Under the pieces are notes generated by a model. That model was not told the DNA's origin and did not search any database. It saw only the letters and a program-made list of their open reading frames with translations. A stretch of DNA of 64,000 bases from Sphaerisporangium siamense (GTDB lineage: Bacteria; Actinomycetota; Actinomycetes; Streptosporangiales; Streptosporangiaceae): positions 6,448,001-6,512,000 of the forward strand of contig NZ_JACHND010000001.1 of NCBI RefSeq assembly GCF_014205275.1. The letters are read 5' to 3'. This document shows, one piece after another, positions 40,215-49,292 of the stretch (positions are counted from its first letter, which is position 1; every line of letters starts with the position of its first letter). The translations under genes and the position numbers were made by a program.

Positions 40215-41581
40215 GAGCCCTTCCTGACCCGGGCGGGGATCACGGTGACCCTGCCCGCGCCGGGGGCGCCCACGACCAGCCCGGAGCCGGTGATGGCGAC
40301 GGACGACCCGAACTGGTCGCCCGGCCGTCCCGCCCGGCCGCCGACCACCACGTGGTGGTGGGCGGTGAGCCCGCCGGTACGGGTGCCCGCCAGCACGAGC
40401 ACCTCGCCGGCGCCGGGCAGGCCCACGGCGAGCTCGGCGTCGCCGTCCCCGTTGAGGTCCCCGGCCGCGAGCGCGGAGCCGAGCCTGTCGGTGTTGAGGC
40501 TCTTGCCGGTGACACCCTTGGTCTTGCGCGACCAGAACTCGCTGCCCGCCGCGGTCAGCCCGTCCGCCGTCCCGTACAGGACGTGCACGGCGCCGTTGCC
40601 GTACATCGGGCCGTCCTGGTAGGCGTCCAGCCCCTCGCCGGGCACGCCGATGGCCAGGTCGTCGCGCCCGTCGCGGTCGAAGTCGCCGGAGGCCAGCGCG
40701 GCGCCCAGGTTGTCCCACTTCTCGGCCTCCCCCGGCATGCCGGGGCTGTTCTGGGTGTAGACGCCCGCCTGCCTGTGGCGCGGGTCGGCGATCGTGACCG
40801 CGCCGACGCCGGAGGTGGCGCCCACGTTGGCCCCCGGCGCGCCGATGGCCAGCTCGGCTTTGCCGTCCCCGTCGAAGTCGCCGGCCGCGACCGCCGCGCC
40901 GAACAGGTCGGTCTCGGTGTGCTCCTGGGCGATCCACGGCGTGGCCTCGGTCAGCAGCGTGCCCTTCCCCCGCACCGGGCGTCCGCCCAGGCCGAACAGG
41001 CCGACGCCGCCGCCCTCCTCCAGGCCGGGGACGCCGGCGATCAGCTCGTCGTCGCCGTCGCCGTCCAGGTCGGCCGCGGTCAGCGCCGCGCCGAAGCGGT
41101 CGGTGTCGCGGGAGCGGCCGAGGCGGGTCACGTCGAGCGTGCCGTCCGCGACGAGGCCGCGTGCGGTGCCGCGCAGCAGGTGGACGACGCCGTTGCCGTC
41201 GGCGCCGTCGGGGACCGGCGTGCCCGCGAACTCCTCCGAGGCGCCGATCGCCAGGTCCGCGCACCCGTCCCCGTCGAAGTCGCCGGAGGCCACCGCCGCG
41301 CCGAAGGAGTCGCCGCGCTCGGGCGCGTCCCCGAGCCCGGCCGTGCCCTGCGCGAGCACCGCGGCCTTCTTCCCGCCCCGGTAGAGCGTGACCGTGCCGG
41401 CCCGCGCCTGGTCGTCCACGGTGTCGTACGGCGCCGCCACGGCCAGGTACGGCCCCGCGCATCCGGCCGTGGCCGCGGTCTCATGGGCGGGGACGGCGGC
41501 CAGGGCGGGCGCCTGAACGGCCGTGAGGGCGAGCGCCAGGGACGTGGTGGCGAGGACGCGCGGCGCGCGCCAGGGGGTCAT
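40133..41581 (-). CDS. secreted FG-GAP (integrin-alpha-like) repeat protein
   Basis: A protein of 482 residues with a signal peptide (TTSLALALTAVQAPALAA, cut near 30). About seven FG-GAP blades follow, each with a calcium loop of the form DxDxDG: SGDFDGDGCADLAIGA, AADLDGDGDDELIAGV, AGDFDGDGKAELAIGA, SGDFDRDGRDDLAIGV, AGDLNGDGDAELAVGL. It would fold as an extracellular beta-propeller that binds calcium and perhaps sugar or protein. Start ATG 41581 follows GAGGAG. Confidence 0.9.
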   Translation of the reverse strand: MTPWRAPRVLATTSLALALTAVQAPALAAVPAHETAATAGCAGPYLAVAAPYDTVDDQARAGTVTLYRGGKKAAVLAQGTAGLGDAPERGDSFGAAVASGDFDGDGCADLAIGASEEFAGTPVPDGADGNGVVHLLRGTARGLVADGTLDVTRLGRSRDTDRFGAALTAADLDGDGDDELIAGVPGLEEGGGVGLFGLGGRPVRGKGTLLTEATPWIAQEHTETDLFGAAVAAGDFDGDGKAELAIGAPGANVGATSGVGAVTIADPRHRQAGVYTQNSPGMPGEAEKWDNLGAALASGDFDRDGRDDLAIGVPGEGLDAYQDGPMYGNGAVHVLYGTADGLTAAGSEFWSRKTKGVTGKSLNTDRLGSALAAGDLNGDGDAELAVGLPGAGEVLVLAGTRTGGLTAHHHVVVGGRAGRPGDQFGSSVAITGSGLVVGAPGAGRVTVIPARVRKGSYTGLRTSDARALTGAAGGLFGFAVSS

Positions 41582-41610
41582 GTCCGGGATCTCCTCGGGT
41601 GGGGCGGCGC

Positions 41611-43200
41611 TCAGGTGAGGGTGCGCTCGCCGGCGGGGACGGTGAAGGTGGCGGCGGTCCTGGCCGGGGCGCCCTTGCGGCTGATGTGGTCCAGCGTCCT
41701 GAAGTCGGCGGTGAGCGCGTCCGGGCCCGCGGTGCACATGATGTAGCCGCGGCGCTCGTTGACGAACCTCAGGGCCGGGTTCTCCGCCAGCAGCGCCGCG
41801 TCCCTGGCCGGGTCGTGGTACCCGTCGCCGTCGCTGGAGATGGAGGTGCTGACGAGCTCCACGCCGACCCGCCGGGCGTCGGGGTCGTCGAAGTCGGCCG
41901 TGAGGTCGGAGGCGGAGGCCACGTGGGCGTCGCCGGTGAGCACCACCGGGTTGCCGGCGTTCGAGGAGCTCAGGGCGCGCAGCAGGCGGTCCCGGTCGGC
42001 CGGGTAGCCGTCCCAGGCGTCGACGTTGAGCTCGCGGCCCGGGCCGAGGCGGTAGTCGCGCTGTCCCACGACGACCTGCTGGGCGACCAGGTTCCAGGTG
42101 GCGGGCGAGGCCCCGAGGCCGGCGGCGAGCCACGTCATCTGATCCTCGCCGAGCATCACCCGCTCCTGGCCGAGCCGCTCGTCGCAGCCGGACCGCATGC
42201 CGTCGCCGCAGGGCTGGTCGTCGCGGAACTGGCGGGTGTCCAGCAGGTGGAACGTGGCCAGCGCGCCCCAGTCCACCCGCCTGTTGATCTTCACGTGCCG
42301 TCCGCGCGCGACGGCCGAGGCGCGCAGCGGCATGTTCTCGTAGTACGCCTGGAACCCCGCCGCCTTGCGCGCCTCGAAGGCCGGGGCCTGCGTGCCGGGC
42401 ACGTCGGCCGCCCAGTTGTTCTCCACCTCGTGGTCGTCGAAGATGACCAGCCACGGGCTGGTGCGGTGCGCGAGCTGAAGGTCGGGGTCGGTCTTGTACT
42501 GGGCGTGCCGCAGGCGGTAGTCGGCGAGCGTCTGCAGCTTGCCGCCCACGTGGCGGCGCACGTTGCCCTGCGCGGCGGTGTAGACGCCGCCGGAGTACTC
42601 GTAGATGTAGTCGCCGAGGTGGACCACCAGGTCGGGGTGCTGCTCGGCCATCCGGCGGTAGGCGGTGTAGAACCCGTGCTCGTACTGGGCGCAGGAGACG
42701 GCCGCGAACGTGAACGCGCCGGTCGCGGTGGACGCCGCCGGCGCGGTGCGGGTGCGGCCGGTCTCCGAGACGTGGCCGCCGGCGCGGAACCGGTAGAAGT
42801 ACTCGCGGCCGGGCGCCAGCCCGTGCACCTCGACGTGCACGGCGTGCGCCGAGCCCGGCCGCGCGGTCGCGGTCCCGGCGCGCACGACCTGGCGGAAGCC
42901 CTCGTCGGCCGCCACCTGCCAGGCGACGTCGGCGTCACGGGACGGCATGCCGCCGCGGCCGTCGGGGGCCAGCGGGTCGGGGGCGAGCCGCGTCCACAGG
43001 ACGAAACCGTCCGGCGCCGGGTCCCCGGAGGCGATGCCGAGCGTGAACGGGTCCGGCGCGAGGCGGCCGGCTCGTGTGGAGGCGGCCCGCGAGCCGGCCG
43101 GAGGCGGTCCGGAGGCGGCGGCGGAGCCGGGGACGAGGAGTCCTCCGGCCCCCGCCGCGGTGGCGATCAGGAATACTCTTCGTGACGGCTTCTGCTCCAC
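41611..43200 (-). CDS. phoD: alkaline phosphatase D (PhoD), Tat-exported
   Basis: A protein of 529 residues. The Tat signal is SRRVFLIATAAGAGGLL at residues 6-22. The metallophosphoesterase part shows AAVSCAQYEHGFYTAYRRMA (the catalytic-Cys region), DLVVHLGDYIYEYSG, PWLVIFDDHEVENNW and NPVVLTGDAHVASASD. It removes phosphate from organic phosphomonoesters and diesters outside the cell, normally under phosphate starvation. The start is GTG 43200 with a weak ribosome site, so it may lie elsewhere. Lies 29 bases upstream of the FG-GAP gene on the same strand, so it is co-transcribed. Confidence 0.92.
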   Translation of the reverse strand: MEQKPSRRVFLIATAAGAGGLLVPGSAAASGPPPAGSRAASTRAGRLAPDPFTLGIASGDPAPDGFVLWTRLAPDPLAPDGRGGMPSRDADVAWQVAADEGFRQVVRAGTATARPGSAHAVHVEVHGLAPGREYFYRFRAGGHVSETGRTRTAPAASTATGAFTFAAVSCAQYEHGFYTAYRRMAEQHPDLVVHLGDYIYEYSGGVYTAAQGNVRRHVGGKLQTLADYRLRHAQYKTDPDLQLAHRTSPWLVIFDDHEVENNWAADVPGTQAPAFEARKAAGFQAYYENMPLRASAVARGRHVKINRRVDWGALATFHLLDTRQFRDDQPCGDGMRSGCDERLGQERVMLGEDQMTWLAAGLGASPATWNLVAQQVVVGQRDYRLGPGRELNVDAWDGYPADRDRLLRALSSSNAGNPVVLTGDAHVASASDLTADFDDPDARRVGVELVSTSISSDGDGYHDPARDAALLAENPALRFVNERRGYIMCTAGPDALTADFRTLDHISRKGAPARTAATFTVPAGERTLT

Positions 43201-43384
43201 ACCATCAGTGCAGACTCCCCGGCCGACCTGCGGGCGATTCCCGGATGTCGGCCACGTGAACAGCTGCGGGACAGGCGCCCGCGCTACCCACGGTGATTGA
43301 ACGTCCGTCTACGCCGAGGCGTACTCTTCCGGGACACCGGGCGAAGTTCCCTGATCGCCGCCTCCGCGCCGCCACCGCCCCGCG

Positions 43385-43663
43385 CTAAGTGACCTTGCTG
43401 CGATTCTTGCCGTACAGGCTGGCCGCGATGATCACGCCGATGACGGCGAGGACGATCTGGAGTACCAGTTCCAGCCAGTCGATGCCCCGGGTGGCGGCGA
43501 CCCCGAGCGCCCCGGCGATGGCGGTGCCGATGAGCGCGGCCACGATGCCGATCACGATCGTGAGCCAGATGGGAATGCTCTGCCGCCCAGGTATGACGAG
43601 CCGCGCGATCACGCCGATCACCAGACCGACGATGATCGCGCTGAAGATTCCGGTTATGTGCAT
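43385..43663 (-). CDS. GlsB/YeaQ/YmgE-family small membrane protein
   Basis: A protein of 92 residues with three hydrophobic segments: IFSAIIVGLVIGVIARLVIP, LTIVIGIVAALIGTAIAGAL and LELVLQIVLAVIGVIIAASL. The GRQSIPIWLT loop is typical of the transglycosylase-associated family, a stress-linked membrane protein of unclear function. ATG 43663 is preferred because GGGAGG lies ten bases upstream; a GTG at 43672 sits almost on the ribosome site. Confidence 0.87.
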   Translation of the reverse strand: MHITGIFSAIIVGLVIGVIARLVIPGRQSIPIWLTIVIGIVAALIGTAIAGALGVAATRGIDWLELVLQIVLAVIGVIIAASLYGKNRSKVT

Positions 43664-43751
43664 CGCTTTCACGCCTCCCTATTTCGGTTGCCCTCCATAT
43701 GCCCCAAAATTGGAGGACCGATACGCGTCGGCGCAGGTCAACAGGGGTGTG

Positions 43752-44357
43752 TTACCGCGTCGCCGGGCCGTCCAGGACCGCCTTGAGACCGTCCCGCAGC
43801 GTGTCGGCGCCACGGAAGTGGACGGCCGCCATGCCGGCGGACTCGGCGCCGGAGACGTTCACGAGCCGGTCGTCGATGAACACGCACTCGGACGGGCGGG
43901 CGCTCAGCTCGGCGGCCACCCGCAGGTAGATCTCGGCGTCGGGTTTCACCAGGCCCAGGTGTCCGCTGTAGAAGCGGGCGTTCATGGTGGTGATCCACGG
44001 CAGGCGTTCGATGCCGTCCGCCACGCACACCGGCGCGTTGGACAGCAGCGCCACCCGCCTGCCGGACGCGCGGACCTCCTCCAGGACGGCGACGGCGCCC
44101 TCGTTGGCGTGGGTCCAGCTCGCGATGTCCAGCCGCACCAGAAGCTCGACCTCCGCGTCGCGCACCCGGCGGCCGAGGACCTCCGACCAGTACGCGGCCG
44201 GGGTGAGCGTGCCGCGGTCGAACTCCAGCCGATGCTCCCAGTACCCCCGCCAGAAGAGGTCGGGGTCGATGCCCGACGCCTCCGCCATGCGCGTGCGGTC
44301 GGCCTCCGGCTGAGACAGGCTCAGCACTTCCCCGTAGTCGAAGAGCACCCATTTCAT
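43752..44357 (-). CDS. HAD-family hydrolase
   Basis: A protein of 201 residues. Motif I has an unusual form, FDYGEVLSLS: the nucleophile Asp is D8 but the second Asp of DxD is replaced by Gly. Motif II is ALLSNAP, motif III is LGLVKPDAEIYLRVAAEL, motif IV is CVFIDDRLVNVSGA. This fits HAD-IA (haloacid dehalogenase or phosphatase-like) enzymes. The DxG change is found in some HAD-IA members, including epoxide-hydrolase N-domain relatives. Substrate unknown. Confidence 0.85.
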   Translation of the reverse strand: MKWVLFDYGEVLSLSQPEADRTRMAEASGIDPDLFWRGYWEHRLEFDRGTLTPAAYWSEVLGRRVRDAEVELLVRLDIASWTHANEGAVAVLEEVRASGRRVALLSNAPVCVADGIERLPWITTMNARFYSGHLGLVKPDAEIYLRVAAELSARPSECVFIDDRLVNVSGAESAGMAAVHFRGADTLRDGLKAVLDGPATR

Positions 44358-44377
44358 GATCGCGATATTACCGAACG

Positions 44378-45229
44378 TCAGACTTTGAGGAACGGCTCCA
44401 CATGCTCGTTGACGGCCCCGCAGGCGAGGTAGTTCCGCACGGTGTGGAAGTCGGCCCAGTTGATGTTCACTTTCTCGTCGAGCGCGACGCCGTCGAACAA
44501 GCCCCTCAGCGCGCCCGGGATGGCGGCGATGTCGTCCTTGTCGGCGATGTTCACCCAGCGGCGGACCCCGCGCGGGCACCGGCCCCGCCCGGCCTGCGGC
44601 AGCGGCTGGAGGCGTTCGAAGATCACACCGCGCATGCCCAGAGGGCTGCCGAGGGTGATCAGCAGGTCCACCGACAGGTCCGGATGCGCCCACAGCGCCT
44701 CGTAGGTCACCACGCTGCCCAGCGAGTGCGCGATGACGACCGCGGGCCGGTGGCGGCGGATCGTCGCGGCGACGGCGTCACGGGCGCGCACCCGCGCGGC
44801 CGCGTCCGCGCTCGCCAGGTAGGCGGCGACCTCCGGGCAGAAGTCCTCGGCGAAGTCCTTGGCGTGCGGGCCGAGCCGCAGCAGCAGCCACTCGGCGAGC
44901 CGGTGGATCAGCCCGGTGAGCCGCTCCCCCGCGAAGTCGCCGACCTCGCCGAGCTGGCGCATCCACCCGGTCAGCACGAACTGGGACTCGGCGTCCATCT
45001 TGCGCAGATCGGTCTTGAGCGCCGCGGGGGTGCCGGCGCGCAGCAGGTGCGCGTAGTAGGCGATGTCGGTGATGTAGGACTGCCCCGTGTAGGGCGCGCC
45101 GCCGGTCAGGCCGGCGTGCAGGTAACGGTCCCACTTGGCGCGCATGGTGCCCGCCGCGCCCTCGGCCGTCCCGGCCGCCTGGAAATAGCGGTACTTCCCG
45201 ATGCCGTGCACGCCCACGATCGCCGCCAC
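44378..45229 (-). CDS. alpha/beta hydrolase (PGAP1/lipase-like)
   Basis: A protein of 283 residues from GTG 45229, with GGGAGG upstream. IVGVHGIGKYRYFQ is the oxyanion region, AVVIAHSLGSVVTYEAL the nucleophile elbow (Ser), and LLITLGSPLGMRGV the following strand. The C-terminal DFHTVRNYLACGAV carries the likely His. Such proteins are lipases or acyl hydrolases. No signal peptide, so it acts in the cytoplasm. Lies 20 bases upstream of the HAD gene on the same strand. Confidence 0.75.
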   Translation of the reverse strand: MAAIVGVHGIGKYRYFQAAGTAEGAAGTMRAKWDRYLHAGLTGGAPYTGQSYITDIAYYAHLLRAGTPAALKTDLRKMDAESQFVLTGWMRQLGEVGDFAGERLTGLIHRLAEWLLLRLGPHAKDFAEDFCPEVAAYLASADAAARVRARDAVAATIRRHRPAVVIAHSLGSVVTYEALWAHPDLSVDLLITLGSPLGMRGVIFERLQPLPQAGRGRCPRGVRRWVNIADKDDIAAIPGALRGLFDGVALDEKVNINWADFHTVRNYLACGAVNEHVEPFLKV

Positions 45230-45639
45230 CGTACGGCCCTCCCACAGTCGCCCCGCCCACCGCCGGGCACGACCGGCGCTCAACGACAAGCACACTGTGC
45301 CGGACCAGCTAGATCCCCACAACCCGATCGCCAACATAGGCAAGCCACAATCCCCAGCCCCAAACCCCTCCCCTCCCCCTTCACACCCCCAGCCCCTGCA
45401 TCACCCTCCTCACACCATCCACCCGGCTTCACCTCCCTAGGACTATCCGCCCCGCATCGCCCTCCTCGGACCATCCGCCCGGCTTCACCTCCACGCCCTC
45501 ACGGCGCACGCCGTCAGCCTGTGGCCTCACTCCATATGGCGCTGTATGGCTTGGCGCGGAGCTCTGTCGCGCCGGGCTGGGCAGTATTCCCGTACAAATG
45601 GCTTGATCGGTGACGGGAGGGTCCGGTTACGCTGGTGCC
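45230..45639. other. 410-base C-rich spacer with a 39-base imperfect repeat
   Basis: No supported gene. The plus strand is strongly C-rich (45340-45500). Two 39-base units, 45398-45436 and 45454-45492, both read gcatc(a/g)ccctcctc...ggcttcacctcc with a few changes. The region must hold the promoters of the divergent hydrolase and release-factor genes. Confidence 0.6.
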
Positions 45640-46065
45640 ATGCCTGGTCCGCTGCTCGTCGGAGGCTCGGTCGTCATCCCGGACGCCGAGCTCGCCTGGC
45701 GTTTCTCCCGCTCGTCCGGGCCTGGCGGTCAGGGCGTCAACACCACCGACAGCCGTGTGGAGCTGAGCTTCGACCTCGCCGCCACCACGGCCCTGTCCCC
45801 GCCGCTGAAGGCCCGCGCCCTGGAACGGCTCGCGCCGCGGCTCACCGACGGCGTGCTCACCATCGCCGCCTCCGAATACCGCTCCCAGCTCCGCAACCGG
45901 GAGGCCGCCCGCGCGCGCCTGGCACATGCGATCGCCCAGGCCATCGCTCCCCCGCCCAAGAGCCGCAGGGCCACCAAGCCGTCCCGCCGCGTGGCCGAAC
46001 GCCGCCTCGCCGCCAAGCGCCACCGCTCCGAACTGAAGCGCCTCCGCCGCGCCGACGACGCCTGA
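45640..46065 (+). CDS. arfB: ArfB-like ribosome rescue peptidyl-tRNA hydrolase
   Basis: A protein of 141 residues with the GGQ motif (SSGPGGQGVNTTDSRVEL, GGQ at 29-31) that cuts peptidyl-tRNA on the ribosome. The C-terminal tail is rich in Lys and Arg (PPPKSRRATKPSRRVAERRL) and would enter the empty mRNA channel of stalled ribosomes. It lacks the codon-recognition domain of RF1/RF2, which fits ArfB/YaeJ. Start ATG 45640 follows GGGAGG. Confidence 0.92.
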   Translation: MPGPLLVGGSVVIPDAELAWRFSRSSGPGGQGVNTTDSRVELSFDLAATTALSPPLKARALERLAPRLTDGVLTIAASEYRSQLRNREAARARLAHAIAQAIAPPPKSRRATKPSRRVAERRLAAKRHRSELKRLRRADDA

Positions 46066-46095
46066 TCCGCGCCGCCCTTTCCCCACGCCGCCGGG

Positions 46096-46734
46096 TCAGT
46101 CGCGGCGGTCTTCCATCTCCCACAGGTGATCGATCACGTGCCAGGCCATCCGGCGGGCGGTGTAGCGCGGGGGCCAGCCTCCCGGGGCCGGCGGTGAGCC
46201 GTCGGACGGCACGCCCAGGACGGCGGTGATCTCTTGGCGCATCGCGTCCCGGGCCGCCAGGTCCCCCAATGGGAAGGGCCGGTGCCGGACGCCGATCTTG
46301 CGGGCGTAGGCGCGCTCGGCCTCCACCACGTGGGAGGTCATCTTGTCGCGGTCCCTGCCACCGCCGCGCGGCCCCTTGCGCAGTTCCTCCGGGGACCCCG
46401 CGACGACCTCGCCGAAGATCTCCCAGGCGGCGCGCAGCAGCGCGACATCGCGCTCGGCCGTCGCGGCGTCCACGGGGCGGGAGTCCAGTTCGGGGATCGC
46501 CTCGATGGCCCCGAAGTCGGTGGTCGTACCGCCCCGGGCCCGCTCCACCACCGCGAAGGCGTCCGGATCGAACGGCAGCCCCGCCCGTTCGGCGATCACC
46601 CGGTAGCGGGGGACGTATCGGGCCAGGTTCTCCAGGGCGTCCTCCTCGCCCTTTCCGATACGGCACCACCCCGGCCAGTCATGGGCGCACGCGAAGACCT
46701 TCTTGGGGCCGATCTCCAGATACACATCAGTCAT
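46096..46734 (-). CDS. conserved actinobacterial hypothetical, DinB-like end
   Basis: A protein of 212 residues beginning MTDVYLEIGPKKVFACAHDW. A second part (RDVALLRAAWEIFGEVVAGS, SHVVEAERAYARKIG, ARRMAWHVIDHLWEMEDR) resembles a four-helix DinB-like bundle with His residues placed to bind metal. Function unknown. ATG 46734 is preferred: it gives the typical beginning, while an upstream ATG adds 16 atypical residues. Converges with the arfB-like gene. Confidence 0.7.
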   Translation of the reverse strand: MTDVYLEIGPKKVFACAHDWPGWCRIGKGEEDALENLARYVPRYRVIAERAGLPFDPDAFAVVERARGGTTTDFGAIEAIPELDSRPVDAATAERDVALLRAAWEIFGEVVAGSPEELRKGPRGGGRDRDKMTSHVVEAERAYARKIGVRHRPFPLGDLAARDAMRQEITAVLGVPSDGSPPAPGGWPPRYTARRMAWHVIDHLWEMEDRRD

Positions 46735-46795
46735 AACCCCATAGTTCCCCGTATAGCTGTCATAACCTGACAGGTTTCCCATCGTGAAACGCCGG

Positions 46796-47578
46796 CTACT
46801 CCACCAGGTCGATCAGGTCGGCCACGGAGTCGACCACCCGCGAAGGACGGAACGGATACCGCTCGATCTGGTCCTTGGACGTGACCCCCGTCAGCACGAG
46901 GATCGTGTGCAGCCCCGCCTCCATGCCCGCCACGATGTCGGTGTCCATGCGGTCGCCGATCATCGCCGTCGTCTCGCTGTGCCCGTCGATGGCGTTCAGC
47001 GCGCTGCGCATCATCATCGGGTTCGGCTTGCCCACGAAGTACGGCTCGACGCCCGTCGCCTTGGTGATCATCGCGGCGACCGCGCCGCAGGCCGGCAGCG
47101 ACCCCTCGGCGGACGGCCCGATCGGGTCGGGGTTGGTCGCGATGAACCGCGCGCCCGCGTCGATCAGCCGGATCGCCCGCGTGATCGCCGTGAAGCTGTA
47201 GGTGCGGGTCTCGCCGAGCACCACGTAGTCCGGAGCGATGTCGGTGAGGATGTAACCGACCTCGTGCAGGGCTGTGGTCAGCCCCGCCTCCCCGATCACG
47301 TACGCCGAGCCGCCCGGCCGCTGGTCGCCCAGGAACTTGGCGGTCGCCAGCGCCGAGGTCCAGATCGACTCCGGCGGCACCTCCAGCCCGACGCCGCGCA
47401 GCCGCACCGAAAGGTCGCGCGGCGTGTAGATGGAGTTGTTCGTCAACACCAGGAATCGTTTACCCGAATCGCGAAGCCGGCGTATGAACTCCGCGGCCCC
47501 CGGCACGGGGTTTCCCTCGTGCACCAGGACGCCGTCCATGTCGGACAGCCAGCATTCGATCGGCTTGCGCTCGTTCAC
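46796..47578 (-). CDS. HAD-IIA phosphatase (NagD-like)
   Basis: A protein of 260 residues. Motif I is [13 protein letters not shown], motif II is [10 protein letters not shown], motif III is [19 protein letters not shown], motif IV is [19 protein letters not shown]. The cap lies between motifs II and III, which is HAD-IIA. These enzymes remove phosphate from nucleotides or sugar phosphates. GTG 47578 follows GGGAGA. Confidence 0.92.
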   Translation of the reverse strand: MNERKPIECWLSDMDGVLVHEGNPVPGAAEFIRRLRDSGKRFLVLTNNSIYTPRDLSVRLRGVGLEVPPESIWTSALATAKFLGDQRPGGSAYVIGEAGLTTALHEVGYILTDIAPDYVVLGETRTYSFTAITRAIRLIDAGARFIATNPDPIGPSAEGSLPACGAVAAMITKATGVEPYFVGKPNPMMMRSALNAIDGHSETTAMIGDRMDTDIVAGMEAGLHTILVLTGVTSKDQIERYPFRPSRVVDSVADLIDLVE

Positions 47579-47719
47579 CGTTCTCCCGGATGTGCGTACC
47601 ACCCTGCGACGCAACAAGAATGCCAGGCCGCCTCACCCCACCCGCACGTCCGGGTCTTCCCGAGCGACTCGGCCAAGGCGGACGCGCCGCGTCGCTCGTG
47701 GCTTGGTAGCCTCACGCCC

Positions 47720-48427
47720 GTGGATCATGGAGCTGGGCTCGTCGAGCGGGTCATCGAGTCGGTCACGGCCGGCCCGGGTCGGCTGTTCGCCGAACACGAC
47801 CGATGGCTGGGACCGTGGATCGAGGGTGAACCCGAGCCGATGGCGGCCGGGTCGCTGGAGAAGCTGACGCTGCCGAGTGGCCGACCACTCCCACCCGGCC
47901 TGCGCACGTGGCTGGGCTTCGACACCAGCCTGTTGCGCCGGTTCGACTGGTTCGCCGACAAGGACACCGATCAGCTCACCCCGGTGACGCTGACGGACTT
48001 CGTCCGTGCGATCGAGATACGAGGGTATGAGGACGCTGACCTCGACGAGCCCGACGAGGACGGCGTGGCCTGGAACGACATCTGGGGACGCGAATCGCTT
48101 CGGCCCCTGGCCCGGTTCGACGAATGCCTGCCGCTGCCCAGCCCGGGACGAAGCGTGGGCCTGCATCTCGCCCTCGTCACCGGCGAGCCGGACGAGTTCG
48201 GCGAGCACCCGGTCTTCTACTACGCAGACCTCGCTCGCGACGTGCCGGAATTCGGCGTGCAGTACCCCGGTTTCGACGTGTACCTCGCGCACATGGCCGG
48301 CGTGCTGGACATCGATTTCTCCCGCGGAATCACCGCCCTGAACACCCATCCGGACTATGGCCCCCGAATGCGTCACCACGCCTGGCACTGCTTCAACGGC
48401 GAACTGAGCGGGTTTCCCTTCTCGTAA
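47720..48427 (+). CDS. SMI1/KNR4 (SUKH)-like protein
   Basis: A protein of 235 residues from GTG 47720. LTLPSGRPLPPGLRTWLGFD (about 52-71) resembles the SUKH motif PLPxxLRxWL, and HPVFYYADLARDVPEFGVQY resembles the middle strands of the family. SUKH proteins are frequent immunity proteins for polymorphic toxins, but many in actinomycetes stand alone, as here. The family call is moderate. No toxin gene lies beside it. Confidence 0.6.
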   Translation: MDHGAGLVERVIESVTAGPGRLFAEHDRWLGPWIEGEPEPMAAGSLEKLTLPSGRPLPPGLRTWLGFDTSLLRRFDWFADKDTDQLTPVTLTDFVRAIEIRGYEDADLDEPDEDGVAWNDIWGRESLRPLARFDECLPLPSPGRSVGLHLALVTGEPDEFGEHPVFYYADLARDVPEFGVQYPGFDVYLAHMAGVLDIDFSRGITALNTHPDYGPRMRHHAWHCFNGELSGFPFS

Positions 48428-48506
48428 CGCGACGCTCCCACCCGTCCGCTCCGGTTCCCCGGGGTCACTGCCCATTTCGACGGCTGTGCGGCTAGAGTCC
48501 GGGAAG

Positions 48507-49292
48507 GTGGAGCGAATCGAGATCGACGGGCGCCCCGCCACCGTGGACGACCTGCGCCACCCCGCCCTGCGCAACTACGGGCACTTCACGGCCATGCAGG
48601 TCCGCGACCGCAGGGTCAGAGGGCTCAGTCTGCACCTGGAACGCCTGGACTCCGCGACCAGAGAGCTGTTCGGCCGCGACCTCGACGGCGAAGTGGTCCG
48701 CGCCCGCATTCGGCACGCCCTCGCCGGCGACGTCCACGACGCCTCCGTCCGGGTGTACATCTTCGGCCGCGACCTGCCCACCTGGGGCGAGGTCGAGCCA
48801 AGCGTCATGGTCACCGTCCGTCCGCCCGTGGACCCTCCGAACCCGCCGCGCAACGTCTGGCCCGCCCCCTACCAGCGCCCGGCCGCCCACATCAAGCACG
48901 TCGGCGGCTTCGGCCAGGAGTACTTCCTGCGCATGGCCGAACGGGCCGGCTACGACGAAGCCCTGCTCGTCGCCCCCGACGGCACCATCGCCGAAGGCGC
49001 CGTCACCAACATCGGCTTCTCCGACGGAGAGTCCATCGTCTGGCCGGAAGCCCCCATGCTGCGCGGCATCACCCTGGCCCTGGTGGAACGAGGACTCGCC
49101 GAGATGGGCATCCCGGCCCGCCGCCAAGTCATCCGCCTGGCGGACCTGCCCTCCCTGCGCGCCGCCTTCCTCACCAACTCCCGCGGCATCATGTCCGTCC
49201 AGAGAATCGGCTCCCGCCGCTTCCCCGTCGACTACCCCTTGATGAAAACCCTCCAAGACGCCTACGAACGCAACCCCTGGCACCTGCTCTGA
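48507..49292 (+). CDS. class IV aminotransferase (BCAT/ADC-lyase fold)
   Basis: A protein of 261 residues. The PLP lysine is in AAHIKHVGGFGQEYFLR, and the typical ending region is EALLVAPDGTIAEGAVTNIG and MLRGITLALVERGLAEMGIP. RRVRGLSLHLERLDSATREL marks the branch near aminodeoxychorismate lyase. The reaction is transamination of an amino acid or a lyase step in folate synthesis. GTG 48507 is chosen; a GTG at 48486 would add seven residues and has no ribosome site. Confidence 0.87.
   Translation: MERIEIDGRPATVDDLRHPALRNYGHFTAMQVRDRRVRGLSLHLERLDSATRELFGRDLDGEVVRARIRHALAGDVHDASVRVYIFGRDLPTWGEVEPSVMVTVRPPVDPPNPPRNVWPAPYQRPAAHIKHVGGFGQEYFLRMAERAGYDEALLVAPDGTIAEGAVTNIGFSDGESIVWPEAPMLRGITLALVERGLAEMGIPARRQVIRLADLPSLRAAFLTNSRGIMSVQRIGSRRFPVDYPLMKTLQDAYERNPWHLL

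Noticed and set aside
46784-47719. Long plus-strand open frame opposite the NagD-like gene
   Set aside because: It is arginine/valine-rich without motifs, while all four HAD motifs are on the minus strand.
47720-48427. Immunity gene of a second polymorphic toxin
   Set aside because: The SUKH-like call is moderate and no toxin gene or Rhs/WXG module is adjacent.
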